64,000 nt of DNA from Cupriavidus sp. BIS7 (GTDB taxonomy: Bacteria; Pseudomonadota; Gammaproteobacteria; Burkholderiales; Burkholderiaceae), in assembly GCF_000292345.1 (NCBI RefSeq), contig NZ_ALOU01000016.1, positions 1 through 64,000 on the forward strand, in the 5' to 3' direction. Made by a program: the position numbers and the translations under genes. How positions within the stretch are numbered: position 1 is the first letter of the stretch; every line of letters starts with the position of its first letter. Shown here one piece after another: positions 1 through 7,360 of the stretch. The notes beneath the pieces are model-generated. The model worked only from the letters and a program-made list of their open reading frames with translations, was not told the DNA's origin and ran no database searches.

Positions 1-172
1 GCCCGCCGTGGATGCCGTGGCCGCGCCACTTTCAGTGTAGGCGACCGGGCACATACTGCCATTGCCCGCGCGCGAGCTACCCGTTTCCGCCCGCCAGCAG
101 GCATGGCGATACAGGCGTAGCATTGTCGACATTCTTCAACCTGCAGCGCAACGCGCGCCGGGATTCCGTCAC

Positions 173-1417
173 ATGCCTTCCGCAAATGCCGATGTCTCCC
201 CCGGGTTGATCGCCCGGCAAACCGCCAGCCCGTGGGCCGTGGCCGTTGCCGGGCTTGTGTCCCTGGCGCTGGCCATGGGGATCGGGCGCTTCGCGTTCAC
301 GCCGTTGCTGCCGATGATGCTGCACGACGGCACCGTTTCTCTGGTCGAGGGCGGGACACTGGCGACGCTGAACTACATCGGCTACCTGATTGGGGCGCTG
401 CTTTGCCTGTTCATCCGGCCCGATCCGGTGCGCATGGTGCGCGGGGCGCTGGTCCTGACCGTGGTGCTGACCCTGGCGATGGCGTTGCCGGGCAGCATGC
501 CGGCATGGCTGGTCTGGCGGACGCTGGCCGGCATCGCCAGCGCCGTGGTGATGGTCTACGCGACAGCGTGGTGCATGCAGCGGCTCGCCGAACTGGGCCA
601 GCCAACGCTGGGTGGCCTGATGTTCTGCGGGCCGGGGATCGGGATCGTCATCACGGGCGTGTCGGTGTTTGGCATGGTGGCAGCGCACTGGCGGGCCAAC
701 TGGGGATGGGTGACGTTCGCGGTGCTCGGCGCGGCAATGTTGGCGGCAGTTTGGCGCGTGTTCGGCTCGCCGGCGCCCGCGCCACATGCGACGTCTGGGA
801 AGGGGGCGACGTACGCAACACCGGCCCATGCGCCCAGGCTCGATCTCGAAACCTGGGCCCTGACAGTGGCTTACGGCCTGGCCGGATTCGGCTACATCAT
901 CACGGCGACCTTCCTGCCGGTGATCGCACGAAGGGCCATGCCCGGCAGCGTCTGGGCGGACCTGTTCTGGCCGATCCTCGGCGCTGGCGTGGCCGTGGGT
1001 GCGTACATCGTGACGCGCGTTGGCATGCATCACGACAACCGTCGAATGATGATGATCCTGTACACGATGCAGGCCATCGGGGTTGGCGTGGCGGCGGTGT
1101 GGCCGACGGTGGCCGGGTTCGCGCTCAGCAGCATTCTTGTAGGCCTGCCGTTCACGGCACTGGTGTCGTTTGCGATGCGTGAGGCGCGTCGCCTGTGGGG
1201 CCTGCGCGCATCGAAGCTGATCGGCCTGATGACGGCGGCATATGCACTTGGACAGATCGCGGGGCCGCCTCTGGCCACCACGCTCGTTGCGCGCACGGGA
1301 GGGTTCGCGGCGTCGCTCGCGGTGGCTGCCGGGGCGTTGCTGCTGGGCGCGCTGATCTATCTGTGGATGTGGCGCACGCTGCCGGTGGGCGCCACCGTCG
1401 GCCACGCCAGACACTGA
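173..1417 (+). CDS. YbfB/YjiJ-family MFS transporter
   Basis: A 414-residue integral membrane protein of the major facilitator superfamily. The N-terminal segment after about residue 20 contains a glycine/alanine-rich helix followed by GIGRFAFTPLLPMM, the signature region of the YbfB/YjiJ group, and the chain alternates about 12 hydrophobic segments to the C-terminus. The ATG at 173 is preferred over an in-frame ATG at 62, because the 37 residues upstream are arginine/proline-rich and precede the usual family start. The substrate is unknown; members are annotated as putative exporters. The next gene starts 86 bases downstream on the same strand. Family call is solid, function is not known. 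Confidence 0.85.
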   Translation: MPSANADVSPGLIARQTASPWAVAVAGLVSLALAMGIGRFAFTPLLPMMLHDGTVSLVEGGTLATLNYIGYLIGALLCLFIRPDPVRMVRGALVLTVVLTLAMALPGSMPAWLVWRTLAGIASAVVMVYATAWCMQRLAELGQPTLGGLMFCGPGIGIVITGVSVFGMVAAHWRANWGWVTFAVLGAAMLAAVWRVFGSPAPAPHATSGKGATYATPAHAPRLDLETWALTVAYGLAGFGYIITATFLPVIARRAMPGSVWADLFWPILGAGVAVGAYIVTRVGMHHDNRRMMMILYTMQAIGVGVAAVWPTVAGFALSSILVGLPFTALVSFAMREARRLWGLRASKLIGLMTAAYALGQIAGPPLATTLVARTGGFAASLAVAAGALLLGALIYLWMWRTLPVGATVGHARH

Positions 1418-1503
1418 GGACTGCGCTACATTATTGCTTCGCCGCTCACTCGACCAGACGCATCCGCGCAGGCGTTGCAGGGCGGCGCGGAGCCATTGCC
1501 CCC

Positions 1504-2277
1504 ATGTCTTTTGCCTTGCAGCCCGCGCGTGCCGCAGGCCCGGCCTTTCCGATCACTCCCGAGGAAGCGCGTGTGCGTGTTGACCTGGCCGCCGCCTACC
1601 GGCTGGCCGCGCTTGAACGCTGGGATGACCTGATCTACACCCACATCTCGGCCACCGTGCCCGGTGAGCCTGATCACTTCCTGATCAACCCGTTCGGCTT
1701 TGCCTTCGAGGAGATCCGTGCCTCCGATCTCGTCAAGATCAACGGGCGCGGCGAGGTGGTGGGCGAAACCGTGCATCCCGTCAATGTCACCGGATTTGCG
1801 CTGCATGCCGCCGTGCATGCGGCGCGCAGCGATGCGCACTGTGTAATGCACCTGCATAACACGGCGGGTATCTCGGTATCGGCCCAGGCCGAGGGGCTGC
1901 TGCCGCTTTCACAGCACGCGATGCGTTTTCACGGCCGCATCGCCTATCACGATTACGAAGGGCTGGCCTTCACGCCCGCGGAAGGAGGGCGCCTGACTGC
2001 GTCGCTTGGCGAGCATCCGGCCATGCTGCTGCGCAACCATGGCACGTTGACCGTGGGCCGTACCGTTGCGGAGGCCTACGTGCTGATGGCTACGCTGATC
2101 AAGGCATGCGAGATCCAGCTTGGCGCGCAACTCGGCAGCGCCACGGTGCAGCCGCCTCCGGCCATTGCCGACAAGACCTCGCTGCAGCTTCATGACGATG
2201 GCGCGGTGGAGGGGGTGCTGGAATGGCCCGCGCTGCTGCGCAAACTCGATAGAATCGATCCCTCTTACAAGAACTGA
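1504..2277 (+). CDS. Class II aldolase/adducin-family protein
   Basis: A 257-residue cytoplasmic protein of the class II aldolase/adducin fold. Zinc-ligand motifs are visible: MHLHNTAG in the middle (the HxH pair) and LRNHGTLTVG further on (third histidine). The first residues are variable and the conserved domain begins at about residue 20 (EEARVRVDLAAAYRLAALERWDD). Members are fuculose/rhamnulose-phosphate-type aldolases or decarboxylases; this subgroup, often next to tautomerases and transporters, has no settled substrate. It is followed after 17 bases by a 4-oxalocrotonate-type tautomerase and then a threonine aldolase, so an operon is likely. The start is set at ATG 1504; the frame stays open further upstream but overlaps the preceding gene. 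Confidence 0.85.
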   Translation: MSFALQPARAAGPAFPITPEEARVRVDLAAAYRLAALERWDDLIYTHISATVPGEPDHFLINPFGFAFEEIRASDLVKINGRGEVVGETVHPVNVTGFALHAAVHAARSDAHCVMHLHNTAGISVSAQAEGLLPLSQHAMRFHGRIAYHDYEGLAFTPAEGGRLTASLGEHPAMLLRNHGTLTVGRTVAEAYVLMATLIKACEIQLGAQLGSATVQPPPAIADKTSLQLHDDGAVEGVLEWPALLRKLDRIDPSYKN

Positions 2278-2294
2278 TATTCCTGGAGTCACGA

Positions 2295-2483
2295 ATGCCC
2301 ACCTTCCATGTAGAAATGTTCGAAGGCCGCACGGTCGAGCAGAAGCGCAAGTTTGTCGAGGAGGTGACCCGCGTCACGTGCGAGACGCTTGGCTGCGCGG
2401 CTGGCGCCGTCGACATCATCATCACCGACGTCAAGCGCGAGAACTGGGCCACGGGCGGCGAGCTCTGGGTCGACAAGAAGTAA
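2295..2483 (+). CDS. 4-oxalocrotonate tautomerase-family protein
   Basis: A 62-residue protein with the typical length of the 4-OT tautomerase family. After removal of the initiator methionine, Pro-1 (MPTFHVEMFEGR) would be the catalytic base. The middle shows the expected helix (TVEQKRKFVEEVTRVTCETL), and the C-terminal strand (VDIIITDVKRENWATGG) matches the family. These enzymes act as hexamers on keto-enol tautomerisation of dicarboxylic or aromatic ring-fission products. A good ribosome-binding site (TCCTGGAGTC) precedes the ATG. It sits between an aldolase-like gene and a threonine aldolase; the real substrate is unknown. Confidence 0.9.
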   Translation: MPTFHVEMFEGRTVEQKRKFVEEVTRVTCETLGCAAGAVDIIITDVKRENWATGGELWVDKK

Positions 2484-2502
2484 TTCCACGCAGGGCCGAA
2501 CG

Positions 2503-3555
2503 ATGACCTCCGCAGTCTCCACCATGCAGCAGTTTGCTTCCGACAACTACGCCGGCTTCTGTCCGGAGTCGCTGAAGTACTTCCTCGAAGCCAATGCCAC
2601 GGGCCACGAGAAAGCCTACGGCGACGATAGCTGGACGCAGAAGGTCTGTGACCGCATCCGCGGCCTGTTCCAGACCGATTGCGAGGTCTTCTTCGTCTTC
2701 AACGGCACGGCCGCCAATTCGCTGGCGCTTTCGTCGCTGTGCCAGTCCTACCACTCGGTCATCTGCCATGAGCTGGCCCACATCGAAACCGACGAGTGCG
2801 GCGGCCCCGAGTTTTTCTCGAACGGATCGAAGCTGCTCACCGCACCCGGAGAGAATGGCAAGCTGACGGCTGACGCGGTGGAAGCGCTGGTCACGCGTCG
2901 CTCCGATATCCACTATCCGAAGCCGCGCGTGGTGTCGCTGACGCAGGCCACCGAGGTGGGCACCGTCTATACGGTGGAAGAGGTGCGCGCGATTGCGGCA
3001 ATCGCCAAGCGGCGCCAGTTGCGCGTGCATATGGACGGCGCCCGGTTCGCCAATGCGGTGGCGTCGCTCGGCGTTCATCCGTCGGAGATCACATGGCGTG
3101 CCGGCGTTGACGTGCTGTGTTTCGGCGGCACCAAGAACGGGCTGCCGGTTGGCGAGGCCGTGGTGTTCTTCGACCGCAAGCTGGCCGAGGATTTCGCCTA
3201 TCGGGTCAAGCAGGCCGGGCAACTGGCATCGAAGATGCGCTTTATTTCGGCGCCGTGGCTGGGCATGCTCGAACACGATGTCTGGCTGAAGAACGCACGG
3301 CATGCCAACGCGATGGCAACGCTGCTGCATCAACGCATTGCCGATGTCCCCGGCGTACGCATCATGTTCCCGACCGATGCAAATGCCGTCTTTGCCGAGC
3401 TGCCGCTGCCAGCCATCGATGCCCTGCGCGCCAAGGGCTGGCTGTTCTACACGTTCATCGGCGCGGGCGGATGCCGGCTGATGTGCGCGTGGGACCTGCA
3501 GCCCGAGACCGTGGAAGCATTCGCCGCCGATATTCGCGCGGCCTGCACGCAGTGA
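2503..3555 (+). CDS. ltaE: Low-specificity L-threonine aldolase-family protein
   Basis: A 350-residue PLP-dependent enzyme of the threonine aldolase (beta-eliminating lyase) family, which cleaves L-threonine or L-allo-threonine to glycine and acetaldehyde. The PLP lysine lies in CFGGTKNGLP and the cofactor-ring aspartate in VHMDGARFANA. The N-terminus FASDNYAGFCPESL is the conserved family opening. The start is set at ATG 2503; longer in-frame versions run into the tautomerase gene. It lies 19 bases after the tautomerase and is probably cotranscribed. The symbol is by family resemblance; some close homologues act on other beta-hydroxy amino acids. Confidence 0.85.
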   Translation: MTSAVSTMQQFASDNYAGFCPESLKYFLEANATGHEKAYGDDSWTQKVCDRIRGLFQTDCEVFFVFNGTAANSLALSSLCQSYHSVICHELAHIETDECGGPEFFSNGSKLLTAPGENGKLTADAVEALVTRRSDIHYPKPRVVSLTQATEVGTVYTVEEVRAIAAIAKRRQLRVHMDGARFANAVASLGVHPSEITWRAGVDVLCFGGTKNGLPVGEAVVFFDRKLAEDFAYRVKQAGQLASKMRFISAPWLGMLEHDVWLKNARHANAMATLLHQRIADVPGVRIMFPTDANAVFAELPLPAIDALRAKGWLFYTFIGAGGCRLMCAWDLQPETVEAFAADIRAACTQ

Positions 3556-3620
3556 CGGCAAGCAATAACGGCAAGCGCGCAGAGCGCTGACGATAACGAG
3601 ACAGTTCCCAGGAGCCCCCA

Positions 3621-4217
3621 ATGCAACCCTATCGATTCTGCCCGCGATGCGGCGCGGAGCTTGAACACCTGCCGATGTCCGGGCGGTATCGCCATGTCTG
3701 CGTGCAGGATGGCTGCGGATTCGTCCACTGGGACAACCCGCTGCCCGTGCTGGCAGCGGTGGTCGAGTACGAGGGCAAGCTGCTGCTGGCGCGCAACGCC
3801 GCGTGGCCCGAGAAGATGTTCGCGCTGGTAACCGGCTTCATGGAGCGCGACGAGACCCCAGAGCTTGGCGTGGCGCGTGAACTCAAGGAGGAAACCAATC
3901 TCGACACGGTGTCCGCGTCGCTGATCGGTGTCTACGAGTTCATGCGCAAGAATGAGCTGATCATCGCGTATCACATCCAGGCGACGGGCGAGATCCGGCT
4001 GTCGGAGGAACTGGCCGAGTATCGGCTGGTGGCGCCGGAGAAGGTGCGTATCTGGAATGCGGGCACCGGGTTTGCGGTGGCCGATTTCCTGGAGCGCCGA
4101 GGATTGCCCGTGCAATTCTTCGATCGCGCCACTGGCAACGATATTCCCGACCCGCGCCGCCCGACCGACTTCAGTCTGGTCGGCGCTTCGCTACAATACG
4201 GCATCGATCAGAAATAG
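3621..4217 (+). CDS. Zinc-ribbon NUDIX hydrolase
   Basis: A 198-residue NUDIX hydrolase. The N-terminus carries a cysteine-rich zinc ribbon (FCPRCGAELEHL, then CVQDGCGFVHWDNP), as in NudC-like and ADP-ribose-type enzymes. The NUDIX box is complete from GFMERDE to RELKEETNLD, giving the metal-binding glutamates. Expected chemistry is hydrolysis of a nucleoside diphosphate linked to another moiety; the substrate cannot be told from sequence. A Shine-Dalgarno-like AGGAGCC precedes ATG 3621. It is followed by a TusA-like gene 12 bases downstream on the same strand. Confidence 0.88.
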   Translation: MQPYRFCPRCGAELEHLPMSGRYRHVCVQDGCGFVHWDNPLPVLAAVVEYEGKLLLARNAAWPEKMFALVTGFMERDETPELGVARELKEETNLDTVSASLIGVYEFMRKNELIIAYHIQATGEIRLSEELAEYRLVAPEKVRIWNAGTGFAVADFLERRGLPVQFFDRATGNDIPDPRRPTDFSLVGASLQYGIDQK

Positions 4218-4229
4218 AAGGTGAGAGGA

Positions 4230-4457
4230 ATGGATTTTCAGAAGGAAGTGGACGCTCGCGGCCTGAATTGCCCGCTGCCGATCCTGCGTACCAAGAAGGC
4301 TCTGGCCGACATGGCCAGTGGCGAAGTGCTCAAGGTGCTGGCCACCGACCCGGGCGCCACGCGCGATTTCCAGGCGTTTGCCAAGCAGACCGGCAACGAA
4401 CTGCTGTCCCATGCCGAAGTGGACAAGGTGTTTGTCTTCTACATGAAGCGCCGCTGA
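4230..4457 (+). CDS. TusA/SirA-family sulfur carrier protein
   Basis: A 75-residue protein of the TusA/SirA/YeeD family. The signature CPLPILRTKKAL, with the CPxP cysteine that carries persulfide sulfur, follows VDARGLN at the N-terminus. Such proteins pass sulfur to tRNA thiolation, molybdenum cofactor or related pathways. The start is at ATG 4230 with GGTGAGAGGA just upstream; a GTG at 4221 is in frame but would put the ribosome-binding site inside the gene. A strong terminator follows. Confidence 0.9.
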   Translation: MDFQKEVDARGLNCPLPILRTKKALADMASGEVLKVLATDPGATRDFQAFAKQTGNELLSHAEVDKVFVFYMKRR

Positions 4458-4487
4458 GCCACACGGCAGCCTGTGCGCAATAAAAAA

Positions 4488-4514
4488 ACGGACGCCGTGG
4501 CGTCCGTTTTTTAT
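4488..4514. terminator. Bidirectional terminator, tusA-like gene / FKBP gene
   Basis: Inverted repeat ACGGACGCC / GGCGTCCGT (4488-4496 and 4499-4507) with A-run on the left and T-run on the right, so it can terminate transcription from both converging genes. Confidence 0.9.
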
Positions 4515-4528
4515 TGGCGAGGTCCGGC

Positions 4529-4876
4529 TCAGACCGCGAGCAATTCCACTTCGAACAGCAGCGTGGCGTTCGGCGGAATCACACCGCCGGCGCCGCGTGC
4601 GCCATAGCCGAGATCTGCCGGGATGACCAGGCGGCGCGTACCGCCCACCTTCATGCCCTGCACGCCTTCGTCCCAGCCGCGAATCACATGGCCGGCGCCC
4701 AGCGGGAACACGAACGGATCGTTGCGATCCTTGCTCGAATCGAACTTGCGGCCGGCCTGGCCGTTCTCGTAGAGCCAGCCGGTGTAGTGCACGGTCACAT
4801 GCTTGCCTGCCTTGGCTTCGTCGCCGGAACCGACAACGGTGTCTTCAAATTGCAGGCCGGAGGGAGTGGTTTGCAT
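4529..4876 (-). CDS. FKBP-type peptidyl-prolyl cis-trans isomerase
   Basis: A 115-residue single-domain FK506-binding protein that catalyses proline isomerisation and may act as a folding factor. Conserved pieces are VTVHYTGWLYENGQ, FDSSKDRNDPFVFPLG, VIRGWDEGVQGMKVGG and LGYGARGAGGVIPPNATLLFEVELL, in the usual order and length. There is no signal peptide, so it is cytoplasmic. The ATG at 4876 is chosen; an upstream extension to 4909 would overlap the end of yaeQ. It ends 15 bases before a bidirectional terminator. Confidence 0.95.
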   Translation of the reverse strand: MQTTPSGLQFEDTVVGSGDEAKAGKHVTVHYTGWLYENGQAGRKFDSSKDRNDPFVFPLGAGHVIRGWDEGVQGMKVGGTRRLVIPADLGYGARGAGGVIPPNATLLFEVELLAV

Positions 4877-4905
4877 CGCAGTCTTCCTTTGTATGTGGCT
4901 GGGAA

Positions 4906-5454
4906 TCAATCGTCGGCACGCTGGAGCACTTCACGCGTGACCTGTACGTTGTGGTCGTCGTCGCTGACCCAGATGTCGCCGTCCTGGATGGTCACGGAAA
5001 GGCGCATGGCACGCTTGGCCATCTGCGCCAGCGCCTCCACGGCTTCCGACGGCACATTGTAGATGGTCACGTTGCGCAACTTGCTGGCCTTGCCTGCCAT
5101 GCCCTTCCACCATTCGCGCGCGCTGGCGCTCTGGTAGGTATAGACGGTGACGTGGTCTGCACGTGCGGCTGCGCGCTTCAGCCGCGTTTCATCGGGCTGG
5201 CCGAGGTCGACCCAGTGGGAAATGTCGCCGGTCAGCGTCTTGTCCCAGAGATCGGGTTCGTCGGGTTCGTCGAGGCCGCGCGTGAATGCCATCGTTTCAG
5301 TGGCTTCGCAGGCGAAGGCGAGCAGCCGGACCATCATGCGCGCGTCGTTCTCGGACGGATGCTGGGCGATGGTCAGCGTGTGGCTGCCGTAGTACGGGCG
5401 GTCCATGTCGGAAACGGACAGCTCGGCTTTGAAGATGGTGGACTTGAGCGCCAT
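4906..5454 (-). CDS. yaeQ: YaeQ-family protein
   Basis: A 182-residue protein matching YaeQ throughout (MALKSTIFKAELSVSDMDR, HPSENDARMMVRLLAFA, EPDEPDLW). The YaeQ fold resembles a minimal PD-(D/E)XK nuclease, and the ordered acidic motifs HPSENDARM and EPDLW-DLGQPDE are present. The cellular role is not established; it was once linked to suppression of RfaH loss in E. coli. The ATG at 5454 matches the family start. FKBP follows 29 bases downstream on the same strand. Confidence 0.9.
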   Translation of the reverse strand: MALKSTIFKAELSVSDMDRPYYGSHTLTIAQHPSENDARMMVRLLAFACEATETMAFTRGLDEPDEPDLWDKTLTGDISHWVDLGQPDETRLKRAAARADHVTVYTYQSASAREWWKGMAGKASKLRNVTIYNVPSEAVEALAQMAKRAMRLSVTIQDGDIWVSDDDHNVQVTREVLQRADD

Positions 5455-5609
5455 GGGATCTTGTGTGCGGCGCGCGCCCGCAATGCTGCAGTGCACGCGA
5501 AAGGCCGAATCATACGTGATCCGCGCGACGAAGCGATGGAAGCTGTGCGGCGGACAGGCCACCAGAGTCCGCCAAGGGCCAAAAACAGGCCCCGAACTGC
5601 GTGGGAAGC

Positions 5610-5918
5610 TCAGGGCTTGCGATAGTCGCCCAGCCAGAATCGCAACACGGCGGAAGCCAGCACGAGGGCCAGGAATGACGCCGCAGCCACCAGCGCGATG
5701 CCCCCATCGCTATTCATCTGGCCTTCCATGGCGACGCCGGCCAGCAACGTGCCCACCATGACGGCCAGCAGCGGCAACAGCAACGCGCCACGGCCATATG
5801 TCTTGTAGGCCCAGGTCGGGAATCGACGGAGAAAGTCGGGGGGAATGCTGCATGCCAGGCAGGCGCCCGCAGCAGCCAGCGACGCCGCAACGACGTCGTT
5901 CAGGTGAATCATGCTCAT
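5610..5918 (-). CDS. Small hypothetical membrane protein
   Basis: A 102-residue protein with three likely membrane helices (about residues 8-24, 44-62, 73-93) and a basic C-terminal end (FWLGDYRKP). No recognisable family motif. ATG 5918 is used; a second ATG at 5912 is equally possible. Codon use looks like the neighbouring core genes. Coding is supported by length and hydrophobic periodicity only. Confidence 0.55.
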   Translation of the reverse strand: MSMIHLNDVVAASLAAAGACLACSIPPDFLRRFPTWAYKTYGRGALLLPLLAVMVGTLLAGVAMEGQMNSDGGIALVAAASFLALVLASAVLRFWLGDYRKP

Positions 5919-6033
5919 CCAGGTTTGCGCATCGCCGGTTGCGGGGGCGCTACGCGGCAGATGGATTTCGGCAAAGCCGTGATTCTACTGAAGTTCCCGA
6001 GCGCAAAGGTGACGCCGGACCGTCGTCCGACAG

Positions 6034-6654
6034 TCATTTTCCAGATGGCTGGGCAGTTCCGCCCGGTGAGGCTTCCACCGAAATCTGCAGTGTGACTGTA
6101 TCGCCGACATCGGGCAGGAAGCGTGTGATTCCAAATGCGCTGCGCGGCAGGGTGGTGCGGAAGTCGCCACCGCACACATTGCGCTTGATGCCGAACAGGA
6201 CCACCTCGCCGCAACTGAACCGATCAGCCTCAAGCTTGATCGGCTTGGTGACGCCGTGGAGCGACAACGATCCTTCCACGGCAACTAGCTTGCCGCCCTC
6301 GACGATAAAGCGGTTCGCCTGCAGGCGTGCGGTAGGGAATGCCTGGGAATCCAGGAACTGGGCCGAGTGCAGCACGCCGTCCAGGCTGCGATTGCCGGTA
6401 TCGACCGAATCGGTGTCGACCGTGAAATCGATCGAGCCGGTGCCGTTGGCCGGGTCGTACAGAATGCGTCCGTCAATCTTGTTGAAGCGCCCCCGTACGG
6501 TGATTCGATCGAAATGACTGGCACCGAAGTACACCGCCGTGTGCGTCGGATCGACCGTATAGGCCGTTGAGGCGGCCAGGGCAGGGGTGGCGAGCAGCGC
6601 TGCCGTGGACGCCGCAAGTGGCACGGAAAGCCTGCGCAATGGTGCCATAGTCAT
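6034..6654 (-). CDS. YceI-family periplasmic protein
   Basis: A 206-residue exported protein. A signal peptide ends near TPALAAS, followed by the YceI opening YTVDPTHTAVYFGASHFD. The lipocalin-like YceI domain continues through DPANGTGSIDFTVDTDSVDTG, LHGVTKPI and the C-terminal DVGDTVTLQISVEA. YceI proteins bind long isoprenoid or amphiphilic ligands in a beta-barrel; the physiological role is unclear. One cysteine pair (FSCGEV...RNVCGG) could form a disulfide in the periplasm. ATG 6654 is chosen, with ACGGAA just upstream; a second ATG lies two codons in. Confidence 0.9.
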   Translation of the reverse strand: MTMAPLRRLSVPLAASTAALLATPALAASTAYTVDPTHTAVYFGASHFDRITVRGRFNKIDGRILYDPANGTGSIDFTVDTDSVDTGNRSLDGVLHSAQFLDSQAFPTARLQANRFIVEGGKLVAVEGSLSLHGVTKPIKLEADRFSCGEVVLFGIKRNVCGGDFRTTLPRSAFGITRFLPDVGDTVTLQISVEASPGGTAQPSGK

Positions 6655-6668
6655 TTCCGTGGTGTCCG

Positions 6669-7055
6669 TTAGTGGACAAAAACCGGCAGCAGAAAGATGC
6701 CGATCACCGTCAGGTAACCGATCGTCCAGCACAGCGTGCGCAGCGTGGCGCGATCGGTCAGGTAGCAGATCGTGTACAGCACTCGGACGACGATGAAGAC
6801 CATCGCCAGTTCGTCGATGCGTGCCTGCGGTGCGGCCAGGTGCGTGGCGGCAAACACCGCGGCGGCGAAGAACGGGAATGCCTCGAAGTGATTGCGGTGG
6901 GCCATGTCGGCACGCCGCGCCCGGCCGCTCTGTCTTTCGAGCCAGGCGCGCGGGTCGTGATTGTCATAGCCACCGCGGTTGCCCGCCTTGGCTATGCCAA
7001 CAGTCAGTATCGGCATCAGGCCCGCCACGAGTACACACCAGAACGCGATTGGCAT
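6669..7055 (-). CDS. MAPEG-family membrane protein
   Basis: A 128-residue protein with four hydrophobic segments and the MAPEG signature AHRNHFEAFPFFAAAV, including the RNxxE-type glutathione-site region. MAPEG proteins are membrane-associated glutathione-dependent enzymes in eukaryotes; bacterial members are mostly uncharacterised. The start at 7055 has an AAGGAGC ribosome-binding site. It lies 14 bases upstream of the YceI gene on the same strand, so the two may be cotranscribed. Confidence 0.88.
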   Translation of the reverse strand: MPIAFWCVLVAGLMPILTVGIAKAGNRGGYDNHDPRAWLERQSGRARRADMAHRNHFEAFPFFAAAVFAATHLAAPQARIDELAMVFIVVRVLYTICYLTDRATLRTLCWTIGYLTVIGIFLLPVFVH

Positions 7056-7077
7056 CGAAGCTCCTTGGAATTCAGAA

Positions 7078-7127
7078 TGATCCTGGCGTCGTTGCGCGGC
7101 CAATCCTGCGATGGTACTGCCAGCCGC
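7078..7127. repeat. Possible partial copy of the 10956-11075 element
   Basis: The stretch CTGGCGTCGTTGCGCGGCC followed by TGGTACTGCC resembles the right half of the inverted-repeat element at 10956-11075 read on the other strand (CTGGCGTCGTTGCGCAGCC, then GTAC near the element centre). No terminal repeats are seen here, so this would be a degenerate half copy. Confidence 0.4.
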
Positions 7128-7358
7128 TCAGGCTGCCACCACCTTGATGCGTACACCGCCGGCGCCACCTACGCCGACCACCTGGCCGGCGCGGATCTTG
7201 GCGGTCTTGCGCGATTCGGGCGAGCCGTCGACCGATACCTCGCCAGACGCGACCAGCGCCTTGCCGGCGCCGCCGCTGTCGCACACGCCCGCAACCTTGA
7301 GCAGGTCGTTCAGCGCGATGTACTCGCCTTCGAGCGGAAACGTGATGGTTTGCGTCAT
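7128..7358 (-). CDS. RNA-binding S4 domain protein (YbcJ-like)
   Basis: A 76-residue stand-alone S4 domain of the YbcJ type: LNDLLKVAGVCDSGGAGKALVA, then GEVSVDGSPESRKTAKIRAGQVV. S4 domains bind structured RNA, often ribosomal. Its ATG lies just 2 bases past the glnS stop codon, so translation is probably coupled to glnS. Confidence 0.88.
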   Translation of the reverse strand: MTQTITFPLEGEYIALNDLLKVAGVCDSGGAGKALVASGEVSVDGSPESRKTAKIRAGQVVGVGGAGGVRIKVVAA

Positions 7359-7360
7359 GC

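Noticed and set aside
77-1414. Long minus-strand open frame opposite the MFS gene
   Set aside because: Arginine/histidine-rich shadow frame in GC-rich DNA, no start context or protein motif; the plus-strand transporter is well supported.
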